Assembly: GCF_050490315.1 (NCBI RefSeq)
Contig: NZ_JBNPEO010000008.1
Span: forward strand, 62,001-126,000
Reading direction: 5' to 3'
DNA length: 64,000 nucleotides
Source of the DNA: JBNPEO01 sp050490315
GTDB lineage: Bacteria > Actinomycetota > Actinomycetes > Actinomycetales > Micrococcaceae
In this document: piece by piece, positions 1-7,599 of the stretch
Position numbering within the stretch: the first letter of the stretch is position 1
Layout: each line of letters begins with the position of its first letter
Position numbers and translations under genes: made by a program
The notes under the pieces: model-generated
Seen by the model: the letters and a program-made list of their open reading frames with translations, nothing else
Databases searched by the model: none
What the model was told of the DNA's origin: nothing

Positions 1-1694
1 AACAGTATGGTGAGCCAGGGGTTGGCGGATTCAAGCTTGAGCCCAAAGGTCACTACGGCCCACAAGATTGCTGTTTGAACTGCGGAAACCACAAAGAACG
101 GCAACCAGCCACCCATGGCGATTTTCCAACTAGGTGCATTCGAGGCCAATGCGCGGGTGGTCATAGGTCGCATGGCTTGAACCAGCATAAAAGCGCCGAT
201 CCACAAGGAAAGCGTCAAAAAGAACGGCGCCAAGCCTGCACCGTAGGAGGTGGCCTTAGCCTGGGAGACATCATTGACTGCCACCGGATCAGAGATCACC
301 TTGGACAGGGAGGACTTCTGCTTGTCATTCGGGTTGGGGATCTCGCCAGCGCCCTTTTTGAGTTCGGTGGCTAAGGTGTGCGCACCGTCGCTGGCCTGTT
401 TGGCGCCGTTCTGCAGGCTGGCCGCCCCGTCGTCGAGCTTCACAGCACCATCGCGCAAACTCACGGCACCGTTGAGCGCTGTTTGTTGGCCCGTAGCCAG
501 GGTGGAAGCCCCGCTAGCGAGCTGGGATGAACCATCAGCGGCTCGCGAAATTCCGTCCGTCAGCGCCGGTGTTGCTGCAGCGAGTTGGCCGGCACCAGCG
601 GATACCGCGGCGGAACCATCGGCGAGCTTTTGAATACTAGCGGCATCAGTACTGATGGTGTTTTTGATGTCCGCAACCGGGCTCGAAGCCGCGGTGGAAT
701 CAAAATCAGCAATGATTTTGTCCGCCTGAGTCTGGTCGATGACCTTTGCAGTGACCAGCCGTGCGGTTGAATCCACAACACGCTGACGCACCCCCGCATC
801 CACGGTTTGCAACTGGCTGACGACGTTTTGAACCTTGGTGTTCAGTGTGGCGTTACCGGCGGCAACCTGGGCAGCGCCATTGGCTAGTGCAGCTGTGTCT
901 GCCGGTAAGGTTGCGGTCTTGTTTTTGAGTTCTGTGAGCCCGCTATTCAACGAGTTTGCGCCAGCGGAGAGCTGATTGGCACCGTCGCGCAATTGGACCT
1001 GTCCATCAACAAGTTGCTGGGCACCGTTGCGCAGTTGGGTGGTTCCCGAATGTAATGTCACAGTGCCATCGGCAAGTGTGCCAACGCCGTCGGCCAATGT
1101 GCCAGCACCGTCCGCCGCCTTAACAATCTGGGTGTGAATAGTGCCGTAACCGGTGAGGAGCTGGTTGGCTGTCTCCTCACCAACCTCCTTGGCTACTGAT
1201 TCGTGGACAGCCGTGGTCAACTTGCTCACAATAGTGCTCAGCAAATAGTTGTTGGCGTCATTGGTGGTGACGTTCAACATGGCCTGGTTGGCGGAATCAA
1301 AGCTCGAGGGGGAGAGCAGGTTTTTTGAGAAGTCTTTTGGGATTTTCAAGGCGAATGCGTACTCGCCGGAACGGACGCCTTGGTCTGCTTCCTCGGCAGA
1401 GCTGACCTTTTTCCAGTCGAAGACATGGCCCTCTATGAGGCTGTCCGCTACCTTCTGCCCGGCGTGAAGGGTGGTGGCTTTCTCACCATTGCTAGGGGTG
1501 CTGGTAGCGCCTTCATCTTCAACAACAAGGGCTGCTTGGATGCCATCAAGATTGCCGTAAGGATCCCAGTTCGCGTAGAGGTACACGGCGCCGTAGAGCA
1601 GCGGCACCAGGGTTAGGGCGATGATGGTGAGTTTGGGCAGGATCCCACCGGTCATGCGCTTGAGCTCGGAGCCTGCTAGTCGTAAAACAGTCAC
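1..1694 (-). CDS. YhgE/Pip family membrane protein (C-terminus outside window)
   Basis: About 564 residues are visible before the gene runs off the left edge. The GTG start shares its G with the TAG of the upstream ATPase-like gene, so the two are probably translationally coupled. One hydrophobic segment lies near residues 20-40 (around IIALTLVPLLYGAVYLY). A long extracytoplasmic region follows, with repeated units such as LRDGAVKLDDGAASLQNGA that are typical of this family. Membrane segments begin again at the edge (FFLTLSLWIGAFMLV, then FFVVSAVQTAILWAVV). Family members include the Lactococcus phage infection protein Pip and Bacillus YueB, and the fold resembles ABC-2 type permeases. The real substrate or role is unknown. 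Pairing with an ATPase-like gene suggests export or envelope function, which is inference. Confidence 0.85.
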   Translation of the reverse strand, partial: MTVLRLAGSELKRMTGGILPKLTIIALTLVPLLYGAVYLYANWDPYGNLDGIQAALVVEDEGATSTPSNGEKATTLHAGQKVADSLIEGHVFDWKKVSSAEEADQGVRSGEYAFALKIPKDFSKNLLSPSSFDSANQAMLNVTTNDANNYLLSTIVSKLTTAVHESVAKEVGEETANQLLTGYGTIHTQIVKAADGAGTLADGVGTLADGTVTLHSGTTQLRNGAQQLVDGQVQLRDGANQLSAGANSLNSGLTELKNKTATLPADTAALANGAAQVAAGNATLNTKVQNVVSQLQTVDAGVRQRVVDSTARLVTAKVIDQTQADKIIADFDSTAASSPVADIKNTISTDAASIQKLADGSAAVSAGAGQLAAATPALTDGISRAADGSSQLASGASTLATGQQTALNGAVSLRDGAVKLDDGAASLQNGAKQASDGAHTLATELKKGAGEIPNPNDKQKSSLSKVISDPVAVNDVSQAKATSYGAGLAPFFLTLSLWIGAFMLVQAMRPMTTRALASNAPSWKIAMGGWLPFFVVSAVQTAILWAVVTFGLKLESANPWLTIL

Positions 1695-2500
1695 TACAGT
1701 TCCTCTAACGCTTGTGTTCTGGTTGATTCATCGGCGTGTTTCCCGTGATGCGGCGGCTCGGTGGCGGCAGTAGCCTGAGCCTCAGCGGGCACGTCAGTCG
1801 GTGCTTCGTCGCTGGCAGCACTTTCAGCCGGGTGCTCTGATGGAGCCTCGGCTTCCGGTTCAAGGTTCGGCTCAGTCTCTGCTGCGTTTCCGATCTCCAC
1901 CGAGGGGCCGTCCCACGTGCTGGGAACGGCAGAAACTGTCGCAACAATCGCTAGTGGCCGCCCGGCGTCGTACGCCAATTGCTCCAGGCGAGGGAGCCAA
2001 TCCGCGGGGTGGGCGCTGTGCCGATCCGGGGAGTCAACAATCAGCAAGTCAGTGGCCGGGTTGGCCAACGCAAGGGCTGTGAGTAGTTCGAGGCGCCGGG
2101 CCGGGGCCAATTGTTCAACCCACAAGCTTTCAATGTCCTCGAAGCGATTGATTTTGAGCCATGGTTTGCTCAGCAGCGCGCCACGGTAGCGGCGGGGGAT
2201 GAGCGCAAGGTCTTCGGTGACGAGGTCCCGAACGCTCAGGTGCTGTTCGGGTTCGTTGATGGTGGGGGAGTCAACCAATGCGCTTGCGAGCCGGAGGGCT
2301 TTGATTTTGGGGTGACCATCCCATTGGGCGGTCCCGTTGCTGGGTTTCATCCGTCCGCTGAGTGTGAGGGCAAGCGCCGTACGTTCCTCTTGGTTGTTGC
2401 CATAGGCCAGGAGAAGTTGGCCGCGTTGGACGTCAAGTGTGGTGGCGCGCAACAAATCGGTGCGGCGGCCTTTCACTTGGAGGTCAGAAGCAGAGAGCAC
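1694..2500 (-). CDS. Degenerate ABC-transporter ATPase-like protein
   Basis: About 268 residues. The first ~200 follow the ABC ATPase layout: N-terminal strands (ASDLQVKGRRTDLL), the position of the P-loop, a helical part, a signature-like region (LAPARRLELLTALAL) and a Walker-B-like LLIVDSPD. The P-loop reads AYGNNQEERTAL, with no GxxGxGK(S/T), and the residue after Walker B is S rather than the catalytic E. The last ~65 residues are acidic and Ala/Pro-rich (EPEAEAPSEHPAES). I chose the GTG at 2500, which has GAAAGG 7-8 bases upstream; a TTG at 2530 is in frame but lies almost on the operator palindrome. It overlaps the YhgE/Pip gene by one base. Nucleotide hydrolysis looks unlikely. Confidence 0.75.
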   Translation of the reverse strand: MLSASDLQVKGRRTDLLRATTLDVQRGQLLLAYGNNQEERTALALTLSGRMKPSNGTAQWDGHPKIKALRLASALVDSPTINEPEQHLSVRDLVTEDLALIPRRYRGALLSKPWLKINRFEDIESLWVEQLAPARRLELLTALALANPATDLLIVDSPDRHSAHPADWLPRLEQLAYDAGRPLAIVATVSAVPSTWDGPSVEIGNAAETEPNLEPEAEAPSEHPAESAASDEAPTDVPAEAQATAATEPPHHGKHADESTRTQALEEL

Positions 2501-2540
2501 GGCGGCCCTTTCGTTGGGGGGACACCTCAAGTCTATTCAA

Positions 2541-2554
2541 ACTGACCGGTCAGT
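2541..2554. promoter_or_regulatory. TetR-type operator palindrome
   Basis: ACTGACCGGTCAGT is a perfect 14-bp palindrome just upstream of the ATPase-like/YhgE pair. Palindromes of this form are typical sites of TetR-family repressors. No regulator gene lies beside it in the window; one may follow the YhgE gene beyond the left edge, which is inference. Confidence 0.6.
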
Positions 2555-2596
2555 ACAAATAGAAGGAATGTGTTGTTGCGCTCAATGCCTTCTGAG

Positions 2597-4060
2597 CTAC
2601 AGGCCGTACTTCTCCAAGAGCCGCAACCACACTTCACTCACCGTGGGATAAGCAGGGACGGCGTGCCACAAACGGTCCAAGGGAACCTCGCCCACCACAG
2701 CTATGGTGGCGGCGTGCAGTAACTCGGCTACGTCCGGCCCGGCGAACGTAGCGCCCAGAATCACCTTCCGGTCCTCATCAATGACCAATTGAGCCCAGCC
2801 CTTGTAGTTTTCGGCGTGCAGAGCAGAGCCAGCCACTGCAATGGGTAGCTCCACGGTGGAGACCGTGAATCCCTGCTTTTTGGCGTTGTCCTCACTGAGG
2901 CCAACGCTGGCCAACTCCGGATCCGTGAACACCACACTGGGAACAGCCAGATCATTGGCAGTGTGCGCGAGCTTGGACCACGCTTTGTTCTCCGTGGGAA
3001 AATCGCCCTTGGCGCGAGCCACAATCGCATCCCCAGAGATCCGCGCCTGATACTTGCCTTGGTGAGTCAGCATGGGACCGCCGGAAGCGTCGCCCACGGC
3101 ATAGAGCCACGGGGTACTAGTGGCAGCGGATTCTTCAAGAACGACGGCGCCACTAGTGTCAGTGCCGAAGCGCCACATATCGTTTTGAGGCGCAGCCAGA
3201 CCCGCCACGTGCTCCAAGCCCACCCCTTCCAAAGCGGGGTGCCTACCCATGGCGACCAAAACTTTGTCTGCCGTGAGCGAGGTGCCGTCCAGCTCAACGG
3301 TGATCGTGCCGTCGTCGTTCTCTGTGATCTTTTTCGCGGCAGTACCTAGGTGAACGTCCACTCCGTCCGCACGCAGACCAGCGGTGACCAAATCCGCCGC
3401 TGGCTTGGCGAAGCTAGTGAGCAAACCACTGCGGGCCACCAGGCTCACGCTTGAGCCGAGGCGCGCGTATGCCTGAGCGAGTTCGGAGCCTGCCACACCG
3501 CCGCCTAGGACAATGAGGCGGCGCGGGATCTCGCTGCTTGAGGTTGCCTCACGGGTAGTCCAGTAGGGGACATCCTCAATGCCTTCAAGGTCAGGAATAT
3601 TGGGGTGTGAGCCGGTAGCGATCACCACTGCGTGGTTGGCGGTGATCTGGTGCTCAACGCCGTCAGTCCCGCTCACGTGAACTTCGCGCTCGCCGGTAAT
3701 CCAACCATGGCCGCGGATAAAGTCAATGTTGGCGCTTTTGACCCATTCAACTTGGGAATCGTCTTGCCAATGTGAGGCGAAGGCATCCCGGCTGCGCAAA
3801 ACTGCCGCTGCATCCAGGGTTTTGGTGACGGCCGCTGGGGCGCCGGGCACTGACTGCGCCGCATGCAATGCCGTGCCCGGGCGAAGCAGAGCTTTGGACG
3901 GCATACACGCCCAGTAGGAGCACTCACCACCCACTAATTCGGCCTCGACCAGCACAGCGGTCAAGCCGCCTTGGACGGCACGGTCAGCTACGTTCTCGCC
4001 CACCGCACCGGCGCCGATGACTACAACATCAAAGCTTGATTGTTCTGCATGATCGCTCAT
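2597..4060 (-). CDS. FAD/NAD(P)-dependent pyridine nucleotide-disulfide oxidoreductase
   Basis: A 487-residue member of the dihydrolipoamide dehydrogenase/mercuric reductase superfamily. It has the FAD-binding VVIGAGAVGENVA near residue 12, the redox disulfide CSYWACMPSK near residues 47-56 with the usual CxxxxC spacing, the NAD(P)-binding VLGGGVAGSELAQAYARLG near residue 180, a second FAD contact (YAVGDASGG) near 320, and a C-terminal dimerisation domain. Where lipoamide dehydrogenases carry a catalytic His in HPTxxE, this protein has AYPTVSE, so Tyr replaces His. The substrate is therefore probably not lipoamide. ATG start. It lies 49 bp upstream, on the same strand, of no other gene; nanE ends on its 5' side, with a weak hairpin between them. 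Confidence 0.85.
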   Translation of the reverse strand: MSDHAEQSSFDVVVIGAGAVGENVADRAVQGGLTAVLVEAELVGGECSYWACMPSKALLRPGTALHAAQSVPGAPAAVTKTLDAAAVLRSRDAFASHWQDDSQVEWVKSANIDFIRGHGWITGEREVHVSGTDGVEHQITANHAVVIATGSHPNIPDLEGIEDVPYWTTREATSSSEIPRRLIVLGGGVAGSELAQAYARLGSSVSLVARSGLLTSFAKPAADLVTAGLRADGVDVHLGTAAKKITENDDGTITVELDGTSLTADKVLVAMGRHPALEGVGLEHVAGLAAPQNDMWRFGTDTSGAVVLEESAATSTPWLYAVGDASGGPMLTHQGKYQARISGDAIVARAKGDFPTENKAWSKLAHTANDLAVPSVVFTDPELASVGLSEDNAKKQGFTVSTVELPIAVAGSALHAENYKGWAQLVIDEDRKVILGATFAGPDVAELLHAATIAVVGEVPLDRLWHAVPAYPTVSEVWLRLLEKYGL

Positions 4061-4069
4061 TTCCCCACA

Positions 4070-4105
4070 CTACCCCGCGGCCTTCAACCACGGGAGAGGG
4101 GGTAG
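4070..4105 (-). terminator. Hairpin after nanE (weak terminator)
   Basis: CTACCCC (4070-4076) pairs with GGGGTAG (4099-4105), directly after the nanE stop. There is no T run on the minus strand, so it may only attenuate read-through into the flavoprotein gene. Confidence 0.35.
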
Positions 4106-4109
4106 CGGG

Positions 4110-4796
4110 CTAGGCGTGCATGGCTCCCTTAAACCAGCCGGTAATGCTTGCGGGGTGGGTGATGGCAGTACCCACAACCACGGCGAACGCCCCGGCGTCG
4201 AGCGCTTGGCGCGCATGCGCGGGAGTGTGGATCCGGCCTTCAGCGATCAGCGGTTTGCCGAGATTTGCTTGGGCAATCTGGTTCAAAAGCTCTAGGTCAG
4301 GCCCATCAGTTTTAGGGCGCTCACCCGTGTAACCGGAGAGGGTGGTGCCAATCAGGTCAGCACCGGCCTCAACTGCTGCCACAGCATCGTCAAAGGACCC
4401 ACAATCGGCCATCACCAGGGCATGGGAATCGGAGTGAATGCCCGCCACCGTCTGCGCGAACGATAGCCCGTCAGGCCGCTCCCGGCGGGTGCCGTCGATG
4501 GCCACAATGTGCGCGCCAGCATTAGCTACGGCAAGAGCGTGGCGGAGCGTGGGGGTGATAAAAACGCCGCTGTGCCCGTCCTTCCATAAACCGATGACCG
4601 GAACCTCCACGGCCGTACGGGTGAACTGAACATCCGCTAGGCCTTGAACGCGGATGGCTGCCGCGCCACCTATAACAGCCGACGCCGCCACTTGAGCCGT
4701 GGTGCGTGGGTCACGCATGGGCTCGCCCGGGTAAGCCTGGGCTGAGACGATCAGTTGATGGCGCAGAGCTTCAAGAGCGTCAGAGGTCAGTAGCAC
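4110..4796 (-). CDS. nanE: N-acetylmannosamine-6-phosphate 2-epimerase
   Basis: Converts ManNAc-6-P to GlcNAc-6-P in cytoplasmic sialic acid catabolism. The 228-residue TIM-barrel carries family blocks: RDPRTTAQVAASAVIGGAAAIR, the PVIGLWKD motif with the catalytic-region Lys, VFITPTL, AGAHIVAIDGTRRERP, ADLIGTTLSGYTG and KPLIAEGRIHTP. I start it at the GTG of VLLTSDALEAL because GAAGGA lies 7 bases upstream. The reading frame is open further upstream, but that part overlaps nanK in another frame and has no family resemblance. It overlaps the 3' end of nanK by 17 bases, implying coupled translation. Last gene of the nan operon. Confidence 0.93.
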   Translation of the reverse strand: MLLTSDALEALRHQLIVSAQAYPGEPMRDPRTTAQVAASAVIGGAAAIRVQGLADVQFTRTAVEVPVIGLWKDGHSGVFITPTLRHALAVANAGAHIVAIDGTRRERPDGLSFAQTVAGIHSDSHALVMADCGSFDDAVAAVEAGADLIGTTLSGYTGERPKTDGPDLELLNQIAQANLGKPLIAEGRIHTPAHARQALDAGAFAVVVGTAITHPASITGWFKGAMHA

Positions 4797-5796
4797 GGTC
4801 AGATCCTTCGTTTTTCTTCTCAGTGATGGTGAACTGGGATGTTGTTTGCGGGGCCAGACGAGTGAACACCAAGCTGGCGGCACCCACTAGGGCTGCGGCA
4901 TTACCCAAACTAGCGCGGACCACGGGAACCGGGGCCACCGGAGCTAATAATTCCGCCCGCAGTGCTCGTTCCATGGGCAGCCACCAGCGATCTCCAGCAT
5001 CAGCTAAACCGCCAGAAATCACCACAACCTCGGGATCCAAGACGTTGACCAAACCGCCAATGGCCTGACCGGCAGCCCCGGCGCCCACACCGATTGCCAT
5101 GTTCGCTACCGGGTCTTCGCTTGCTGCAAGTTCAAAAACTGCTTTGGTGTCAGGAAGGTCGCTATGGCCCCCAAAGCGGCGGTAGGACTCCAAGATTGCA
5201 GGTCCGGAAGCGACGGCCTCCACATGACCGGAATGGCCGCATACACACGGGATGGGGGCACCATTGTGGAAGGCATAGGGGGAAGCGAAGTGGCCTACAT
5301 GCCCGCCCACAAAGTGGTGCCCCAAAAGCGGCTGGCCGTTGAGCACAAAACTGCCACCTACGCCGGTGCCAAACGCCACCATGAGTGAACTACGAGTATT
5401 GGCTGCCGCCCCGCGCCACGCCTCACCCAGGGCATGTGCGTGAACATCGTTCACCGCTAGAACGTTCGCCGGGTCAATCGCCAGCCGGCCTGCCAGGCCA
5501 GCCGTGATCTCAGTGCCGGTCCAGCCCAGAATCGCATCGGTGGCCGAAAGCACCGAGCCATTCTCGGCGTCGATCACTCCCGCGGAACCAATACCAACGC
5601 CGGAAACCTCAAGCCCTTGACCCGCAGCCTTGACCCGCAGTGAGGAGATGAGCGCCGCTGTCGCGTTGAGGATCGCTTCTCCACCACTGCGGTTCAAGGT
5701 TGGGATGACATCGGTGAACAGAACTTCACCCGCGCCAGAGATCAGCCCGGCGGCAGTTTTGGTGCCGCCTAAGTCCACTCCGATTACGTAGGTCAA
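4780..5796 (-). CDS. nanK: ROK-family N-acetylmannosamine kinase
   Basis: Phosphorylates ManNAc to ManNAc-6-P. The 338-residue ROK kinase has the phosphate-binding DLGGTKT at residues 8-14, the catalytic Asp in AVNDVHAHALGE (about D117), GTGVGGS, and the metal-binding stretch HVGHF...CVCGHSGHVE. The usual ROK metal motif is CxCGxxGC; here the third Cys is His, which could still bind zinc. The start is a TTG one base after the nanA stop, with no clear ribosome site, so re-initiation from nanA is likely. The acidic/basic tail (TEKKNEGSDRATDL) overlaps the nanE start. A glucokinase role is possible on sequence alone, but the neighbours argue for NanK. Confidence 0.88.
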   Translation of the reverse strand: MTYVIGVDLGGTKTAAGLISGAGEVLFTDVIPTLNRSGGEAILNATAALISSLRVKAAGQGLEVSGVGIGSAGVIDAENGSVLSATDAILGWTGTEITAGLAGRLAIDPANVLAVNDVHAHALGEAWRGAAANTRSSLMVAFGTGVGGSFVLNGQPLLGHHFVGGHVGHFASPYAFHNGAPIPCVCGHSGHVEAVASGPAILESYRRFGGHSDLPDTKAVFELAASEDPVANMAIGVGAGAAGQAIGGLVNVLDPEVVVISGGLADAGDRWWLPMERALRAELLAPVAPVPVVRASLGNAAALVGAASLVFTRLAPQTTSQFTITEKKNEGSDRATDL

Positions 5797-5797
5797 A

Positions 5798-6727
5798 CTA
5801 GACCAGGCCGTTGCGCTGCAGGATCCCCTTGATGGCAGCCGTTTCCTTGGCGTTCAAGGAGAGCATCGGGGTGCTCATGGTGTTGGACTCGATGATCCCC
5901 ATCACCTGCAGAGCGGTTTTGAAGGCGCCCAAACCTGCAGCACCACCAGAAACACGACCGTTCGGGGTGTAAACGATCTCAAAGACGTCAGCAAGACGGT
6001 CCTGCTCGGCTGCAGCCTTGGCCCAGTCGCCGGCCTGTGCTGCCTCATAAAGGTTTTTGTAACCGCGCGGGTCAACGTTGCCCAAGCCCGGAACAACACC
6101 CTGAGCGCCGCCCAGAAGCGCGCCGTCCACAACTACTTCGTGACCCGTGAAGATATCAAAGTTCGGTACGTCCTTGGCAGCCAACAACAACTGACGGAAG
6201 GAAACATCATCACCGGAAGAGTCCTTCACACCGGCAATCACACCCTCTTTACCGAGCTTGACCAACAAATCGGTGGGGAGCTTGAAGTGAGTCCGGACCG
6301 GCACGTCATAAGCGAAGATCGGCTTATCAATGGCCTCGTGGATAGCCCGGTAGTGGGTTTCAGTTTCTTGGACGTTGCCGATCGCGTAGTACATCGAGGT
6401 CACCACAATTGCCTCAGCACCAAGATCAATAACTCGCTTGGCTTCTTCGATCACACGGTTGGTGGTCTGCTCGTTGGCGCCCACAATCAGCGGCACCCGT
6501 GCATCGCCAGCGGCGTTGTTGGCCTCGGCAATGGTGGAGACCACCAAATCACGCTCGGCGTTGGTCATGTACGGAACCTCGGCGGAAGAGCCTAGAACAA
6601 ATAGACCGTCCACGCCGCCGTCGAGCAAGTGTTTGGTGAGGTTGGTTAGCGAGGCGGTATCGATGCTGCCATCAGGGTGGCGGGGTGTAACTACGGGAGG
6701 GATAACACCGTGGAACTGGGAAGACAC
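5798..6727 (-). CDS. nanA: N-acetylneuraminate lyase (DapA/NanA family aldolase)
   Basis: A class I aldolase of the dihydrodipicolinate synthase/N-acetylneuraminate lyase family, about 309 residues, predicted to cleave sialic acid to ManNAc and pyruvate. Visible are the substrate-carboxylate loop LGSSAEVPYMT, the catalytic Tyr in FAYDVPVRT and the Schiff-base Lys in AGVKDSSGD (about K168). The family's usual GTTGE is GSSAE here. I chose GTG at 6727, which has TTGGAG 6-8 bases upstream; a TTG four codons earlier is less likely. It lies 65 bp after the transporter ATPase and one base before nanK. The nanK/nanE neighbours decide NanA over DapA or KDG aldolase. Confidence 0.88.
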   Translation of the reverse strand: MSSQFHGVIPPVVTPRHPDGSIDTASLTNLTKHLLDGGVDGLFVLGSSAEVPYMTNAERDLVVSTIAEANNAAGDARVPLIVGANEQTTNRVIEEAKRVIDLGAEAIVVTSMYYAIGNVQETETHYRAIHEAIDKPIFAYDVPVRTHFKLPTDLLVKLGKEGVIAGVKDSSGDDVSFRQLLLAAKDVPNFDIFTGHEVVVDGALLGGAQGVVPGLGNVDPRGYKNLYEAAQAGDWAKAAAEQDRLADVFEIVYTPNGRVSGGAAGLGAFKTALQVMGIIESNTMSTPMLSLNAKETAAIKGILQRNGLV

Positions 6728-6792
6728 AAGAAACTCCAATTGACTAGTAATGAAATCTAAAAAATGTTGTGAGCGTTAGAAGGGCAAAAGCC

Positions 6793-7599
6793 CTAGATGT
6801 GCAAAAGGCTCGGGGCAGCGCCCAAAAGCTTTTTGGTGTAGTCGTTGCTCGGGTTGTCGAAAACTTGCTCCGCGGGGCCCTGCTCAACAATTTCGCCGAA
6901 GTACATCACGCAAATGCGGTCAGAAACGTAGCGAACGGTTTGGATGTCGTGGGAGATAAACACCATGCCGAGGTTGAGCTGTTTTTTCAGGTCAGAGAGC
7001 AGGTTCAACACCTGGGCGCGCACTGAGACGTCCAACGCGGAGGTGGGTTCGTCGGCCACAATGATGTCCGGGTCCAGCGCCAATGCGCGGGCAATCGCCA
7101 CACGCTGACGTTGGCCACCGGAGACTTGCGACGGCGTGACCTCGGCTGCCGATTGCGGCAAACCAACCAGCGCCAAAAGGTCCTTAACCTTGGCGGCGCG
7201 AGAAGCCGGGGTCCCAATGCCGTGAATCTGGAGTGGGTCCGTGAGGATGTCCTGGATGGTCATGCGCGGGTTCAACGCCGTTGCGGGGTCCTGGAATACC
7301 ACTGAGACGGAGCGGCCAAATTCTTTGCGCATGGCTGCGTTGCGCTTAATTGCTGGGCGCCCATGGAAGAGAACTTCGCCGGAGGTTGGCGTCTGCAAAC
7401 CCACCAGGACGGATGCCAAAGTGGACTTGCCACAACCGGATTCGCCCACAATTCCTACGGTCTCGCCGCGGCTGATCGTAAAGTCCACACCGTTGACCGC
7501 TTTGACGATGCCCGGTTTGAACAATCCGCCCGAACGGGTTTTGTGGAAGACCTTAACGTCCTTGAGCTCAATAACGGGCTTGCCAGTTGACTCGCTCAC
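6793..7599 (-). CDS. Peptide/nickel-type ABC transporter ATPase (OppF/DppF type), sialic acid importer
   Basis: Cytoplasmic ATPase subunit of 268 residues with a full motif set: Walker A GESGCGKST near residue 52, Q-loop VFQDP, signature VSGGQRQR, Walker B IIVADEPTSALD and the switch HD in FISHDIQTV. The GTG start overlaps the TGA of the permease-ATPase fusion by four bases (GTGA). It is the second ATPase of the importer, the first being fused to a permease. A related dipeptide-type importer for sialic acid is known in Corynebacterium glutamicum (siaEFGI). The substrate here is inferred from nanA/nanK/nanE directly downstream. A short hairpin, AGGGC-AAAA-GCCCT (6781-6794), covers its stop codon. 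Confidence 0.9.
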   Translation of the reverse strand: MSESTGKPVIELKDVKVFHKTRSGGLFKPGIVKAVNGVDFTISRGETVGIVGESGCGKSTLASVLVGLQTPTSGEVLFHGRPAIKRNAAMRKEFGRSVSVVFQDPATALNPRMTIQDILTDPLQIHGIGTPASRAAKVKDLLALVGLPQSAAEVTPSQVSGGQRQRVAIARALALDPDIIVADEPTSALDVSVRAQVLNLLSDLKKQLNLGMVFISHDIQTVRYVSDRICVMYFGEIVEQGPAEQVFDNPSNDYTKKLLGAAPSLLHI

